Shown piece by piece: positions 1 through 10,711 of a stretch of DNA of 64,000 bases. A program made the translations under genes and the position numbers. Source of the stretch: Chlorophyllum brunneum (Eukaryota; Basidiomycota; Agaricomycetes; Agaricales; Agaricaceae); the NCBI GenBank assembly GCA_963576785.1, contig OY756148.1, positions 1,488,001 through 1,552,000 on the forward strand. The letters are read 5' to 3'. Every line of letters starts with the position of its first letter. The stretch's first letter is position 1. Under the pieces are notes generated by a model. It saw nothing but the letters and a program-made list of their open reading frames with translations. It was not told where the DNA came from and made no database searches.

Positions 1-632
1 TTTAGGTTCCGTGTTGTTCTCTCTGGATGAACATTGGTATTTTTGGTATTTTGGTTAATCTAGTTGTTGCTAATCCATATCCACTCGTTTATTTATATAC
101 CCGTCGTGTGTTGCAGGTGTCCTTATGCGGCTACTCAGACGTACCGTCAGAGTACTGTGACCGCACAACTAAGCAGCCTTTACCATTTTCCTGAAGTGAT
201 TAAGCAGCCGCAGCTCATCTTAGGAACCCCATGCCTCGTGTTCGACACGTGATCCCACCAATGTTTTCTTTAACGTACGTCGTACAACCTCCACTCCCGT
301 TCGTTGTTGACGTCCATCACCCCACCCACCGAAATTTGAGGTAGATCCTATTCGCGTCTTTCTAAACTTAACTTGCGTACTCAAAAGGCAGTCAGACAAG
401 ATTGATCGGCCAATGGCCGACGATCAACTACTCGTAGCTTCCTAGTCCAAGTCTCTGCGCCTTCTGAGCGGACTTACAAATCCTACCTCGAGCGTCATCA
501 CCGACTTTGAGCTCCCTGATAGGAGTTGACTCGCGTGCTCGATCGTTGATCCTCGTGACAGTGTTCACCCAGATACCTTTGGCTGACTCTCCTCTTGATT
601 ACCCTTTGGACTTGACTACTCGCTTCGACTTT
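1..632. other. Intergenic/upstream sequence, no gene seen
   Basis: No reading frame here has a convincing start, splice pattern or recognisable motif. The stretch just before the first gene is pyrimidine-rich, as expected for a fungal 5' leader. The first part may hold the 3' end of a gene lying outside the window, but nothing shows it. Confidence 0.5.
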
Positions 633-2273
633 ATGGCAAACCCCGCATATGGAGCAATGATTCAGAGGCCTGGAAGCGCAGGGCCCGGCAGCTTTATCCC
701 ACCACCGCCCGGAGCAAGTCAAGGTGGCGAACCTGGCCCTTATCCCCCATTTCAGCAACCATATCCTAATCCGAGGTTCGCACAGCTCCAGTCATTTTGT
801 TTGCTTAAAACTCTAATCCCTTTTGTCGAAAGCTCCTACAATTGGCCTAACCCGAATGCGTTTCAGCCGCCACCTCAATACCCACAGTACTCGGCATGGG
901 CGGCTGGCCAAACGCGTTCAGCACAATCGCACTCGCAGGCATTCCGAGCCCATCACACACCATCACAATACTCACAGCAACCACAACTACAACCGCAGTG
1001 GACCCAGCATTCGCTACCCTCCTTTACTTATGGGCAATACCCACCTTCCCCAGACGTCCCCGTGAGCGCACCCACAATTACCTCCGTCTTCCCACATACG
1101 CCTGTTCCGCCGAACGCCCCGAGCCGCTATTCACCGTATTCCGCGCCATACCAACAACCTCCTCCCCTAACAGCGCCCCCGCAATTCGCGCCTTGGTCAC
1201 AGTTTTTACACCAGCAACGCTCTCGGGAGGAAGCACAACAGCCGTTTGTCCCATACGCAGATGAAATCTCTGAGCAACCCCTTCCCCCGCCTTTTGGGGG
1301 ATCGGCAAATGCTCCTCCTCCCAAGAAGTCGGCGCTGAAGCGAGCCAATTCCCAATCAGCGGCAGATAGAGCATCGGGATCGTATGCGCCCCAGATGCAG
1401 CTGCAGCGATCTGGCTCAAGCGGTTCGGGGTTTGGCGTAGGAGCTCATGCCCCTCCCATGCAGATGCAACGTTCTGGCTCAACGGGTTCTGGTTTCGGTC
1501 CGGCTGCTTCTGGCTGGCCCGCCCTTGCACCGGTGATACCTAACATGCCGCCTCTCTCGACCGCTCCGGCTTTTACACAAGGCGATGATCAGGTTTTTAG
1601 TAAAACGAATTTGTCACCTCGACCAAGAGATTGGAGAGCGGACTATACCCCAAAGGGAGGCTTCTCGTCTTATCTGCCCAAGATTGGAAGAGTGCGCTCA
1701 GACGTTGAAGGTGCATGACCTGTTGATTCCAGTTTCCTGTTACTCACCCCTGAAAAAAAAGAATATATCGATACAGTGAAACGCAGTATGCATCCACTAC
1801 TCCAGCATTCCTCGGAATCTCCACCTCTCGCTTTCGACCTCCGCAACAAAATAATGGACGGCTCCACGACACTATTCCACAACCTCGGCCGAACCTACAA
1901 TGAAATGGACTTTGCGCAGCTAGCAGCATACCCTCCTGCACCAATGCTTAGACTGCACCACTCAAAACTTCCGTGGTATGTTGATGTCCATCAGTCACAC
2001 CCATCGGGAGTGACTGTGTTCGACGTCCTGGTGCAGATGAGTCTGCAAATGCAAGCTCCGATACACAACAGGCATTACTATAACGAAACGTTGGACAGCA
2101 CTGATAGGGAGGCCCTCGGCATTCGGTATAAGGAGAGAGTTAGGGGGAGGGCTGGGGAGGAGAGGAGAGGTATTTTGCAGGTTGATTTTCTTGGAGAGAA
2201 GTTCCTGATGGAGGGACTTGCGAGAGGAAAACAGGGGATGTGGGAGATCAAGACAAGGAGATTGGAGAGGTGA
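633..2273 (+). CDS. Pro/Gln/Ser-rich protein with C-terminal DUF6699-type domain
   Basis: Three exons (633-775, 833-1710, 1777-2273) give about 505 aa. The frame is open upstream of 633 but has no ATG there; the ATG at 633 starts MANPAYGAM and has G at +4. The first intron (57 bp) keeps the frame open if unspliced. The second (66 bp, ending ATACAG) joins the long low-complexity region to the conserved C-terminus. Residues 1 to about 340 are Pro/Gln/Tyr/Ser-rich and probably disordered, with a twice-repeated MQxQRSGSxGSGFG unit. The C-terminal ~150 residues (SPPLAFDLRNKI, then LPWYVDVHQSHPSGVTVFDV) look like DUF6699, a domain of unknown function common in Agaricomycetes. The role is unknown. 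Confidence 0.82.
1386..1500 (+). repeat. In-frame tandem repeat in the DUF6699 protein
   Basis: Two near-copies of about 60 bp lie side by side in the low-complexity part of the gene. Each encodes a PxMQxQRSGSxGSGFG unit. Third-position differences between the copies suggest an old duplication kept in frame. Confidence 0.7.
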
Positions 2274-2606
2274 TGTAACTTCATTTTTTTCGGTTATACC
2301 TGGGTCGGTTGCAGATTGGGAGGGAATGTGTACAGGTATCACTTGCAGTTTCTTCTTCGTGAGTCCCCGCTCCACTACACTAGATAATCTTCTTTCTAAC
2401 CAGGGATAGATTTATGTATTATTACTATATGTGACCCCAGCCGTTCTGGACCGCTGCAACGCTGTCTTTACGCATCTGCAGATGAACAGACAATACATCC
2501 AGTAATGTCCCTGAAAGTATCGCAATTATGACGCCTCTGTATGATCAAATAGTTCTCCATCATTTTGACATCACACCTGTACTCCTCCCCTGCATATTTT
2601 TATCGA
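2274..2606. other. Intergenic sequence, no gene seen
   Basis: This is the 3' flank of the DUF6699 gene. Small antisense frames here lack supporting motifs. Confidence 0.5.
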
Positions 2607-2611
2607 GTCCG

Positions 2612-2617
2612 TATAAA
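2612..2617 (+). promoter_or_regulatory. TATA-like element before the possible gene at 2670
   Basis: TATAAA lies 58 bp upstream of an ATG at 2670. Other TATA-like sites in this window lie about 40-70 bp before their start codons, so the spacing fits. Confidence 0.35.
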
Positions 2618-2669
2618 CATCCCTTCATTCGATCCGAATCACTAGAGACCACTCACCAACATCAAGCAT

Positions 2670-2892
2670 ATGGGATCCGTGATCAACCTGTCCGAATACG
2701 AATGGTAAATGTTCATACTGGTACCGCGCGATTATGATGATATCCCTGGAAAGCCTTTCCTCTTACCATGGACCACGACCACTGGTGAGTGCTACGATTT
2801 TCTAACGACCAATCGCTGAAAATCAATATTAGACTGATCTGTTCATGCTTAGTGTCGGATATTTTCACCTCACGTCACACAACTTGGCCCAG
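2670..2892 (+). pseudogene. Possible disabled or fragmentary gene (unrecognised)
   Basis: An ATG at 2670 opens MGSVINLSEYEW. An in-frame TAA at 2706-2708 follows, then an immediate in-frame ATG at 2709 and a well-composed stretch (MFILVPRDYDDIPGKPF). That stretch ends at a strong GTGAGT donor at 2785. The following ~50 bases look like an intron, with a CTAAC branch site and a TTAG acceptor. With the first acceptor the frame stops at once; with the next one (TTAG before 2853) it runs about a dozen codons and stops. A TATA box, start, intron and early stop together suggest a decayed or very short gene. I do not recognise the family. Confidence 0.3.
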
Positions 2893-2941
2893 CTAGTGAC
2901 CACTTTACTCTCAAATAACGACATGCAGAAGAGCGTATACC

Positions 2942-2960
2942 GTGGTCCGACTCGGACCAC
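2942..2960. promoter_or_regulatory. Perfect 9-bp dyad containing CCG-N3-CGG
   Basis: GTGGTCCGA, one base, then its exact reverse complement. The centre is CCGACTCGG, the geometry bound by many Zn2Cys6 fungal regulators. A degenerate copy lies at 3101-3119. Both are upstream of the 7-TM gene at 3354. Confidence 0.4.
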
Positions 2961-3290
2961 CACTGCATTAAGCGTCGAACGAAAATCTATTTCTTGTTCT
3001 CCACATTGTTGCCGGCGTGATGCTGTTCGCTCAACACGCAACTTTTTGTCAGAAGCCATGGGTAGGTTGAGGCTGACATGCCACCTTCCGAGAATACCTA
3101 CGTGGTTCCGACTCAGAACTTCGTAAAAGTGCCCTAATTGTATTCCTGGGGAGTTCCAGCTGTTCCTTGAATCCCGATAGCGCATAGGTGCCGTGAATCC
3201 GATAACCACTCACAGTAAGTACTATCAATCTAAACACGTCTGTCCTTCTAGCGCTGATCACTAAGACGACTATGGTCCCAAGCACTACTA

Positions 3291-3298
3291 TATAAAAG
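3291..3298 (+). promoter_or_regulatory. TATA box of the 7-TM gene
   Basis: TATAAAAG lies 63 bp upstream of the ATG at 3354, a good match in both sequence and spacing. Confidence 0.6.
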
Positions 3299-3353
3299 TA
3301 CTGTATCACCCGAGGACGGTATTGCTTCAGCGCACTCTTCGAAAACCACCACC

Positions 3354-4572
3354 ATGAACGACATCCCGACCGGCAGTACAGCTCATCTTGAAGAAGCTTT
3401 GGATCTCATCGGTTATACAACTCTCAGCGGAGTCTTCTACGGAATTGCGCTTGTGCTTTATTGCTTCTGTGCGCGACTGTGGTACCTTCAATTCCGCCGG
3501 GATCCCCAGCGGCGAAGGCGAACCGTGTTTTTCCTTTTCATAGCTTCCATTATCATGATGGACGCAACGGTGGTGGTGGCGTCGGGAACCCAGATAGCGC
3601 GATTGGCGTACATTGACCATAGGGATTTTCCTGGTGGCCCACTCAACTACGAGGCATCCATAATTCTAATGTCCAGTAATCCACTTGGTAATGGATATGA
3701 CATCCTGACCATTGTTGTTGATCTTTTGACACAGGGGATACAAGTGAGTTTCCATCTGTTTCGTAGTCACTTATTGACTTTCCGGCCAGGTGTGGCGCTT
3801 GTGGAACGTTTGGAGTGGGGTACGGTTCAATGCAATCATAATCACGCTGGTTTTGGTACTCTGGGTTGTTTATTTGGGTATGCTGGCTTCATTGCTCAAG
3901 TGGTTCAATCCATTGATAAATACTGTCCAGGGCTGGCTGTTGCAAGCGAGCGTTTACCCGTTCACTCGGAGTCACTTGCATGTGTCAACATTGCGGTTCT
4001 TAGCTTGGATTCGTGCTTCACAATACTTATTACAACGTTGATAACCCTACGGTTGATCTTGGTCCGCAGGCGCCATCTTAAGACGATGGGTGGGTAACAG
4101 CGACTATCGTGGTGTTTTCACAGAGTTCACACAGCACGATAGGGACGTCAGCATCTGAATTTGCTGGCCAATACTTAAGCATTGCAGCAATTTTGATCGA
4201 GTCCTACGCCCTGGAATCTGTGTGGATGGTCACGGCACTAATTTTGTTTGTCATGAATGATCCGTCGTTTGCAATGCTCAATTCATCTAGCACTCAGGTC
4301 AAGGTGAGCCACAAATTTATAACGCGGTCTGACACGTATCTCATCTCTGGCTTTTGTTCCAGGTTATTGCTTATTTGCTCGTTACTTTTCGTGTTTCGTC
4401 TGGGCGTGCATGGGATTCGCAGACAGTTCATCGGTTGAGCAGCTTGCGGTGGGACGGCGGCGGTCAATCCAGTTGTATGGAGACCACTGCTAGTCGAGTG
4501 ACCCAAGCTGCCGAAATCAGCGTGACTTTACCAGTTGAATCAACCCTGCACTCACGCAACTCAAATGTCTAA
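3354..4572 (+). CDS. Orphan seven-transmembrane protein of the basidiomycete GPCR-like family
   Basis: Five exons are proposed (3354-3743, 3790-3924, 3972-4093, 4135-4303, 4363-4572), giving about 341 aa. The protein has some seven hydrophobic segments, beginning TTLSGVFYGIALVLYCFCAR, then FFLFIASIIMMDATVVVAS, with a Trp-rich stretch after helix 3 (WRLWNVWSG). Helix 5-6 reads ITTLITLRLILVRRR and the last helix ends VIAYLLVTFRVSSGRAW. The GRAW-type end after helix 7 and the RRR loop are typical of a large Agaricomycete family of unknown ligand and function. Introns 1 and 4 are well supported. Intron 2 (weak donor GTCCAG) and intron 3 (GTAACA) were chosen mainly because they restore the conserved frame. 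The C-terminal ~50 residues are Ser/Thr-rich and cytosolic. Confidence 0.8.
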
Positions 4573-5995
4573 TAGTCAGTATTGTTGTCGCCAGCTTGGA
4601 GGGTGTCTTTTCATTGTGATTGTGTACTAGTATTACAGACGTCCGAGTATGTACTCTATTTCAGTGCTATTCGAGTGCCACCACGTATCATTTCCCTCCC
4701 AGTGATTCTCAAGTGCCACTGAAACCGGTCCGGTAAATTCTTAGACAGAAAGAAGTATTTTCAGAGGCACCTAGTGGCTGGCGCTATACTGAATCTATTC
4801 AGGGCCTCCAAAATTGTGGCTTCTCGGCCAGATGCACTGTATACACTCTCTATCTTTGTAGGAGTACTTGCGGTTCCTGGTATGGTCCCCCGTTTCATTC
4901 TTACTCCGCGACCCCAACACTAGCCGCCCAGTAACACCTGTTTGGACATCTTACTTTTTCTAAGTAAAAGGGCACCAAGCTTGTGTAGGGTCTAATGTTC
5001 GTATATATATCATGCTAAAAGTGTATTTGAATCAGACGCTATGCCTCCTCAATCAATCTCAGAACAGCCTAAAACCTCAAATAATATGTGGTGCCTCTTC
5101 CCTGGTCCTTGATTTATTCTGTCACATCATATGCTTCCATTGACGCGGTCGTCCATCTATAGCCACAAATCCAGGTAATTGGGAAAAATCAAACGCTTAG
5201 GATAATCGTAAGGAGAAAAAGGGATGTCGTAGGCGCTGTGTAGACTGTAAAGATGCTTGGGTGTCGGTGAGTCTAGCTTTCGTAGAACCGCTTGGGATTC
5301 GGTGAGTTCACAAGGTGAAGGGGATATGGGGATTGCCCTTTGTAAGTATTTGAAAGCATCAGTCACCCACCACTTACATCTGACCATCATCGTTTGCAGG
5401 CTGTTGTGTTGAGTTATAGAATGATAGTTACTTGATCCAACTCTCTGATAGGATGAGCTGTCAATTCATTGCTTATGGGATCCCGAGCGCTATACTTGTT
5501 GAATCGATATACTCCACCAAATGGGATGCTTCGTTGGGGTCATAAGGATTCCATGATGTTCATGATTCATCCATCACGTAATGAGGAATTCGCTTGGGAG
5601 TGTCTTCCTATGGGTTATATATAGCCCGACTGGAGGCAGTTCGGTAGGATAACTGAATGATACGTTGATGATGTAGTCAATGACCGCATATGGCTGGTCC
5701 TGCTGACGAATGGGTATTAGACAAGGCGGATATTCCCAAGTCTGGCGCCGTTGATATCCAGAATGTTGAGCGAAAGGGTAGCGAACAGTAGCTACACGTG
5801 CAGGATTGTAGTGGAGCCATTGGAGGATGGTTGCTGTGATGATTGTGGAGATTGGGTGATCGGTGCAGGGTCGGAGGCTTGGCGGGTGACAAAACACAGA
5901 ACAACAATCGTCTTTCAACTTTTCCCTCCACATTCAACTGCAGGAGCCATTTTTGTGACTTCCATCTCAACCTCCCCCCTTTCCAGTCATTCATC
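4573..5995. other. 1.4-kb intergenic region, no gene seen
   Basis: Short frames on both strands have no recognisable motif and no coherent splice sites. The last ~100 bases are pyrimidine-rich and probably form the leader of the methyltransferase gene. Confidence 0.5.
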
Positions 5996-7264
5996 ATGCC
6001 TGGCGTCTGGCAGAGACATCCTCGCTACTCCCTCCTCGTCGTCGCCGTGCTTGTCACGACTCTCTACCTCCTCCTTCCCGTTCAGCAAGAAACCATTGCC
6101 CCGCCGCTCTTTACCATGACTGATAATGACCTTCCCAATCGCATGGAACGCGCAAACAGTATATACGACAAGGTCCTTGAGGACCGTAAAGTGCTCATCA
6201 AAAAGTTCGGTCAAACCCCTAAAGATATCGCACTGTCAGTTGTTATTCATCCCCGTCACCAGTCAGTGTGATGTGTCTAATGGTAATCTCTGCAGATTCC
6301 CCGAAGATAAACACCCCTGGCCTCCATACACCGTCTGTGAGTTTGCGAGTCCACATTCGTTTGCTAGGGCTTGATTAACTGTTACGTGGCGAACAGGGGA
6401 CTTCTTCCCAGCCGCCTTCAATTGCCCCCACGAAGTGGAGCGTCACGGCGCCCTCGGTGATGGCGGAAAGTGGGTCTGTGGACTTTCCCGCGTCCGCGAA
6501 AAGCCTGACTGCGTTGTCTACTCTTTCGGTGCGTCTTTGCCCGACCCCGACGCGCGTCAAATATTCAGATTCCCCCTTTAGGTATCAACTACGAGTCCTC
6601 CTTCGAGGCTGAAATTTTGCGCAACACTCGCTACTGTGAGGTTTGGGGCTATGATTTCAGCGTCAAATCATTTGGTCCGGAGATCGCTCCTGAGCGCACC
6701 CACCGCACTCATTTCAAAGCGTATGGTCTCGGTGGTGAGAACAAACACGGCCCTGACGATAAGGATCCGATGTACACTCTCGAGACTCTTATGGAAATGA
6801 ACGGTAAGCTCTACTTTCATCGGGTCATGCAACATTCCTAATGAGTTGTTTTAGGTCATGAATTCATTGATATCCTCAAGATTGATATCGAAAGCTGGGA
6901 ATTCTCCACCCTTACCACTTTGATTAAACCCTACTTGACTAGCGGCAAACCACTGCCCTTTGGTCAGCTCCAGATCGAGCTCCACCTCTGGCACAAGTCC
7001 TTTGAGGAGGTTCTTGAATGGTGGGAGATGCTCGAGGATGCTGGTTTGAGGCCATTCTGGACCGAGGTAAGGCTATTGTTACTTGTACTCTTGTCCTGTA
7101 GTTCCTAACAGCCACATCAGCCCAACCTCGTTTACCTCAATTACAACCGCGACTCCCGTACCTCCGACCTCGCAGAGTATTCCTTCCTCAATGTCAAGGG
7201 CAGCAACATTTTCATCCACGATCCCCCCTCTATTCCTCATGGCGAATCTGAGCATGAACATTAG
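5996..7264 (+). CDS. Membrane-anchored METTL24-like methyltransferase (Methyltransf_22 family)
   Basis: Six exons (5996-6234, 6296-6336, 6397-6528, 6582-6803, 6855-7066, 7121-7264) give 329 aa. The N-terminus has a single hydrophobic signal-anchor (LLVVAVLVTTLYLLLPV, residues about 12-28), so the catalytic part should face the Golgi/ER lumen. The core carries the family signature GALGDGGKWVCGL, a GINYESSFE stretch at the cofactor-binding fold, an acidic DILKIDIESWE strand, and QLQIELHLWH near the end. These match the METTL24/Methyltransf_22 group, which is related to FkbM-like methyltransferases; the substrate is unknown. The second exon is only 41 bp, and all introns are 50-61 bp with clean GT-AG ends. 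Confidence 0.87.
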
Positions 7265-8103
7265 ACGTGCTCGAGAATGCCCCTTTCTGAACTTGAAAAA
7301 TGACAAGGTGGAAAATGACCCTGGCCTGGGTCAAGGATATGGGTACTATTTCTGCTAATCTTAGCGCGATGCTTTCTCTACAATCTCCCGCAGCAATCTA
7401 AGGACTCCAGACTACCATACCCTTATTGGTTACCTTTGCTATGTAGATTGGTGTTAATTTCGATATTTAATCAATTTGGGCTTTGTGCGACTCATTGCAG
7501 GATTTGTGAGGTTGCCATGTGCTGGCGGTGTGTTGTCAAGGTACCTGGGGTGAATGACATAATCTATTGCCAACATTTCATTTCTTTCAGAACGGCTTGC
7601 GTTTCTCTTGAGCGGCTTGCCATCTTCCCCTAACAACTTGTATTGTCCTCATGGCTCTTTCGACATATCTACGGGCCCCTGAGACTTATTAATGCTGGAC
7701 TCAGAGACATGGCTAGGGCGGAAATCCCTCTCGGCGAAACCTCGAATTAATAGCTCTATGAGCCTCCATATCATGAAATAATTCTCAAGCCGATCATCGT
7801 TACGCCGAGAATATCCTCCGCGATGAAAAATAGCTTGAGAGAAATGCATAAGTACGATGAGCAACGCGGTATTCTCAAGGCAAGCTTAGGGCCTCGTTGC
7901 CACCTACCCTCATCCCTCGTGCTTGTCGCTCTTTTATCTGTCTACTGCGCTCTTATAACTCTGGCCCTAGTACTGGAAGGGTTTCTTTGTTGCTTCTCTT
8001 GCGCATCTATTCTCTCTTTGACGATACCCGAATTATCGGTGGAGCTGCGTAGTGTATCTGTCCTCTTGTTGTATAGGCCCAACTAGCCGTCTCAGGGTAC
8101 AAG
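7265..8103. other. Intergenic region, no gene seen
   Basis: No conserved frame. Hydrophobic short frames near 7900-8090 are out of register with the following MARVEL-like gene, and I do not treat them as exons. Confidence 0.45.
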
Positions 8104-8903
8104 ATGAAACTGTCCTTCGGGATTCCGCCCATCAGGCTTGGATTATACGTAGTCTTAGTACGTCGTTCTTTGTTCCCAGTGACATGGTGATGGAGCTAAC
8201 GCGATCGCAATGCTCTTCTTTTCAGACAGTATTTTCATTCATTCTATTTTGCATAACGGCTTCGAGGTTGCATTACACGACGCACATACCGGATGGTGAT
8301 CCGCTGAATGGTGGTAGGGGTTTTTATGGTGTGTATTCTGTTTCCGCTGTTTTTATTCTCTCGGTTGATGAGCCACACAGATCCCATTGTCGTGGAACTG
8401 TTATTCACGACTCTCGTCACAATGGGCTGGTCTGTCTTTGCGTTAGTACCTTGACATAAGCTCCTGGATATGCGTTTTTTGACGCGTCCGTTATGTGAAA
8501 CAGCGTGATAACTATGTTCAAACGCCTGGAATTTCGCTTCATCGGTACATTCCTCGGAGAGATCGCGACTCTCGCCGTCCTCTGGTTATTCTGGATGATT
8601 GGTGCGGGAGTGGCCAGTGTATGTCCTATTCCATGACCAAAAAGTTACCTCTCGCTGATGCGCGCATTGATGACGCTATAGTCAATTTGGGGTGACCTTT
8701 CGTGGTGCCAGAAATTCCAGCCGTGTCGACTTTTAACCGCGATGCTTGCGTTCGCGTGGTTGGGGTGGATTATTCTGACGGCACTTCTGGTCGTAACAGT
8801 CCTGTTTAGTATCGCCAACAAGGCGCTTCAGGACCCGTTCCATGGGCGATGGGACCCCAGAATGAGTATGTATTCCGGGGGTATGATGAGCAGTCGAGCG
8901 TAG
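8104..8903 (+). CDS. MARVEL-domain-like four-TM membrane protein (copy 1)
   Basis: Five exons (8104-8157, 8226-8328, 8381-8441, 8504-8618, 8682-8903) encode 184 aa. The ATG starts MKLSFGIPPIRLGLYVVL, a short basic-hydrophobic first exon. Four hydrophobic helices follow: VFSFILFCITASRL, then IVVELLFTTLVTMGWSVFAV, TLAVLWLFWMIGAGVA and LAFAWLGWIILTALLVVTV. The WCQKFQPCR loop between helices 3 and 4 is typical of this family. MARVEL proteins associate with membranes and vesicles, but the fungal members have no defined role. The next gene is a paralogue with the same exon lengths, so the pair arose by tandem duplication. Confidence 0.82.
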
Positions 8904-9582
8904 GAGGTAGCTGGACTACCTTCGGTACCGAACATCTATGCATTTGTGCAGGGGACCCTAATATTTATATATTTATAGCTCAGTTCCTCCAGACTATGTT
9001 AAAAGCAGCCTCAGAACACAAAAAATCCCTGGCAAGAGCCTCTTAATGTGCTGACTATTTGTGACGAATCAAGCTCTTCTCATTAGCAATGGCTCTGTCA
9101 TAACTTTGTCATCAGCGGATCCCTGCGGGCCCACTCAACGGAACGAGTCATTTCCCCTATATTATTCTTCAGGGGAAGTACTCGAAAAAGGCCGGGTGAG
9201 ACATCCCTACTCCAAAGAGACAAAACGAGTATAGTGGGCGAATTGCAAATTTCCTCTCCAAGAACCTAGACATGCCTTTTCCAAAAATAGGCCTCCGTTA
9301 CTCCGACCCAATGCTCACGCAGCAATAGACCAGCGGTCTTCCATTCTTTCTTAACCCGCCGGTGAGTTTACTCGCTAGATCCTCTAGCACGACGGGTATT
9401 GACGGTCCACGCGATCGAATTGTTGATTCAGTTATGGCGTCATCCTCCCAACCAAAATCCCTTTCCGGGCAAGTATTAGATATCGGCAAAGAGAGACATT
9501 TTATCTCTCACTTATAAATCTTTGGTTTTGTCCTCCCGAGCAAGTCATTTGTTTTTTCCTCCCCCCTACCCGTTCATTCATT
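8904..9582. other. Spacer between the two MARVEL-like genes
   Basis: No gene seen. It contains the 3' flank of copy 1 and the promoter of copy 2. Confidence 0.5.
9513..9519 (+). promoter_or_regulatory. TATA box of MARVEL-like copy 2
   Basis: TATAAAT lies 70 bp upstream of the ATG at 9583, followed by a pyrimidine-rich leader. Confidence 0.55.
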
Positions 9583-10412
9583 ATGTCGTTTCATCCCATT
9601 CGTATCGTACTGTACATCTTTTTCGTATGTCCTATTCACTCGCTGCTTAACATTAAACTAACTTGCTCTCAGTGGATGTTCTCCATCATCCTATTGGGAT
9701 TGACCGCATTCCGCACTCGCTATACGAAAAGCCTGTCTCAGCCTGATATCCTGACGAGTCGTTTGCATTTCTATAGTATGTTGACATTTTTCGTCATATC
9801 ATGCCGTTTCTCACAATTTCAATATTCGTTCAGCACCGATCGTTGTCGAGCTGCTAACAGTGGCTATACTGGGAACCATCTGGTCTATGTTTATGTACGT
9901 TTCTTTCCACCTGCAGTACTTCTCGTTCTGATCAATTCGTACAGGATTTTTGCCCTTCTCGCTCGGGTTGGTCGCGGGCCTCTGGGTACATACCTCTTTG
10001 AGCTTTTCTGGCTTTCAATCCTCTTTGTAATGTCCCTCGTTGGAGCCGGTGTTGTCACGGTAAGCGGCTTTTCAACTGGGTATATCATTTTTCGCTCACC
10101 TATATTTCTTTTGTTTTTTATATTTAGCGTGAATTCAGTAACCTCCAATGGTGCCGCAGCTTGAAAGTGTGCCGTATTCTCGAGGCCATCAAGGCATTCT
10201 CGTGGATTTTCTGGGGTTGGACGATATTCCTTATCATGGCCGCTGTCGCCAACATGCTACGCAACAACCATGGCTTCACTGGTCCTCTTCACGGTCGTCG
10301 TGATACCATTGGTAGCTACCCGGAGACTCGCACGGCAGGACATACGGATCCTGTCTCTACCGCTGCGCGCACGGCTAATGCGGGCCAGCAAGGGCCCCAG
10401 CCCATCGCATAA
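9583..10412 (+). CDS. MARVEL-domain-like four-TM membrane protein (copy 2)
   Basis: Five exons (9583-9624, 9673-9775, 9834-9894, 9945-10059, 10128-10412) give 201 aa. The first exon encodes MSFHPIRIVLYIFF, the usual start in this family. Helices are MFSIILLGLTAF, IVVELLTVAILGTIWSMFM, FELFWLSILFVMSLVGAGVV and AFSWIFWGWTIFLIMAAVA, with a WCRSLKVCR loop. The tail (~45 residues) is hydrophilic and rich in Thr/Ala/Arg. Exons 2, 3 and 4 are 103, 61 and 115 bp, the same as in copy 1, although the sequences have diverged strongly. The gene runs tail-to-tail into the P450, 299 bp away. Confidence 0.84.
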
Positions 10413-10711
10413 ACGATATGTTTTCTGACCTTCGGGTCTGGCACACTTTTTTTTTTCCTTTTTAGCAACGTAACATAGGATCTTTCGGAGATATTCCCCG
10501 ATGACATGTTCCACATTTTGTGAGACTTCGCCTCGCGTTCCAGTAACTCGATTCCTTTCCCCCTTTATCACTGAAATACATACTCGAAAAATCGGAAGCT
10601 CGATGACATCGCTGTAGTCGCTAATCCAGATCTCCTATTTGTAGACACTACAAGCATACACAGCAGTCAATCGGTTACAACAGTGATACAATACAGTTAT
10701 ATATTCAAGTT

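Noticed and set aside
7823..8086. Hydrophobic + frame before the MARVEL-like gene
   Set aside because: It is not in register with the first exon at 8104, which has its own good ATG and splice donor.
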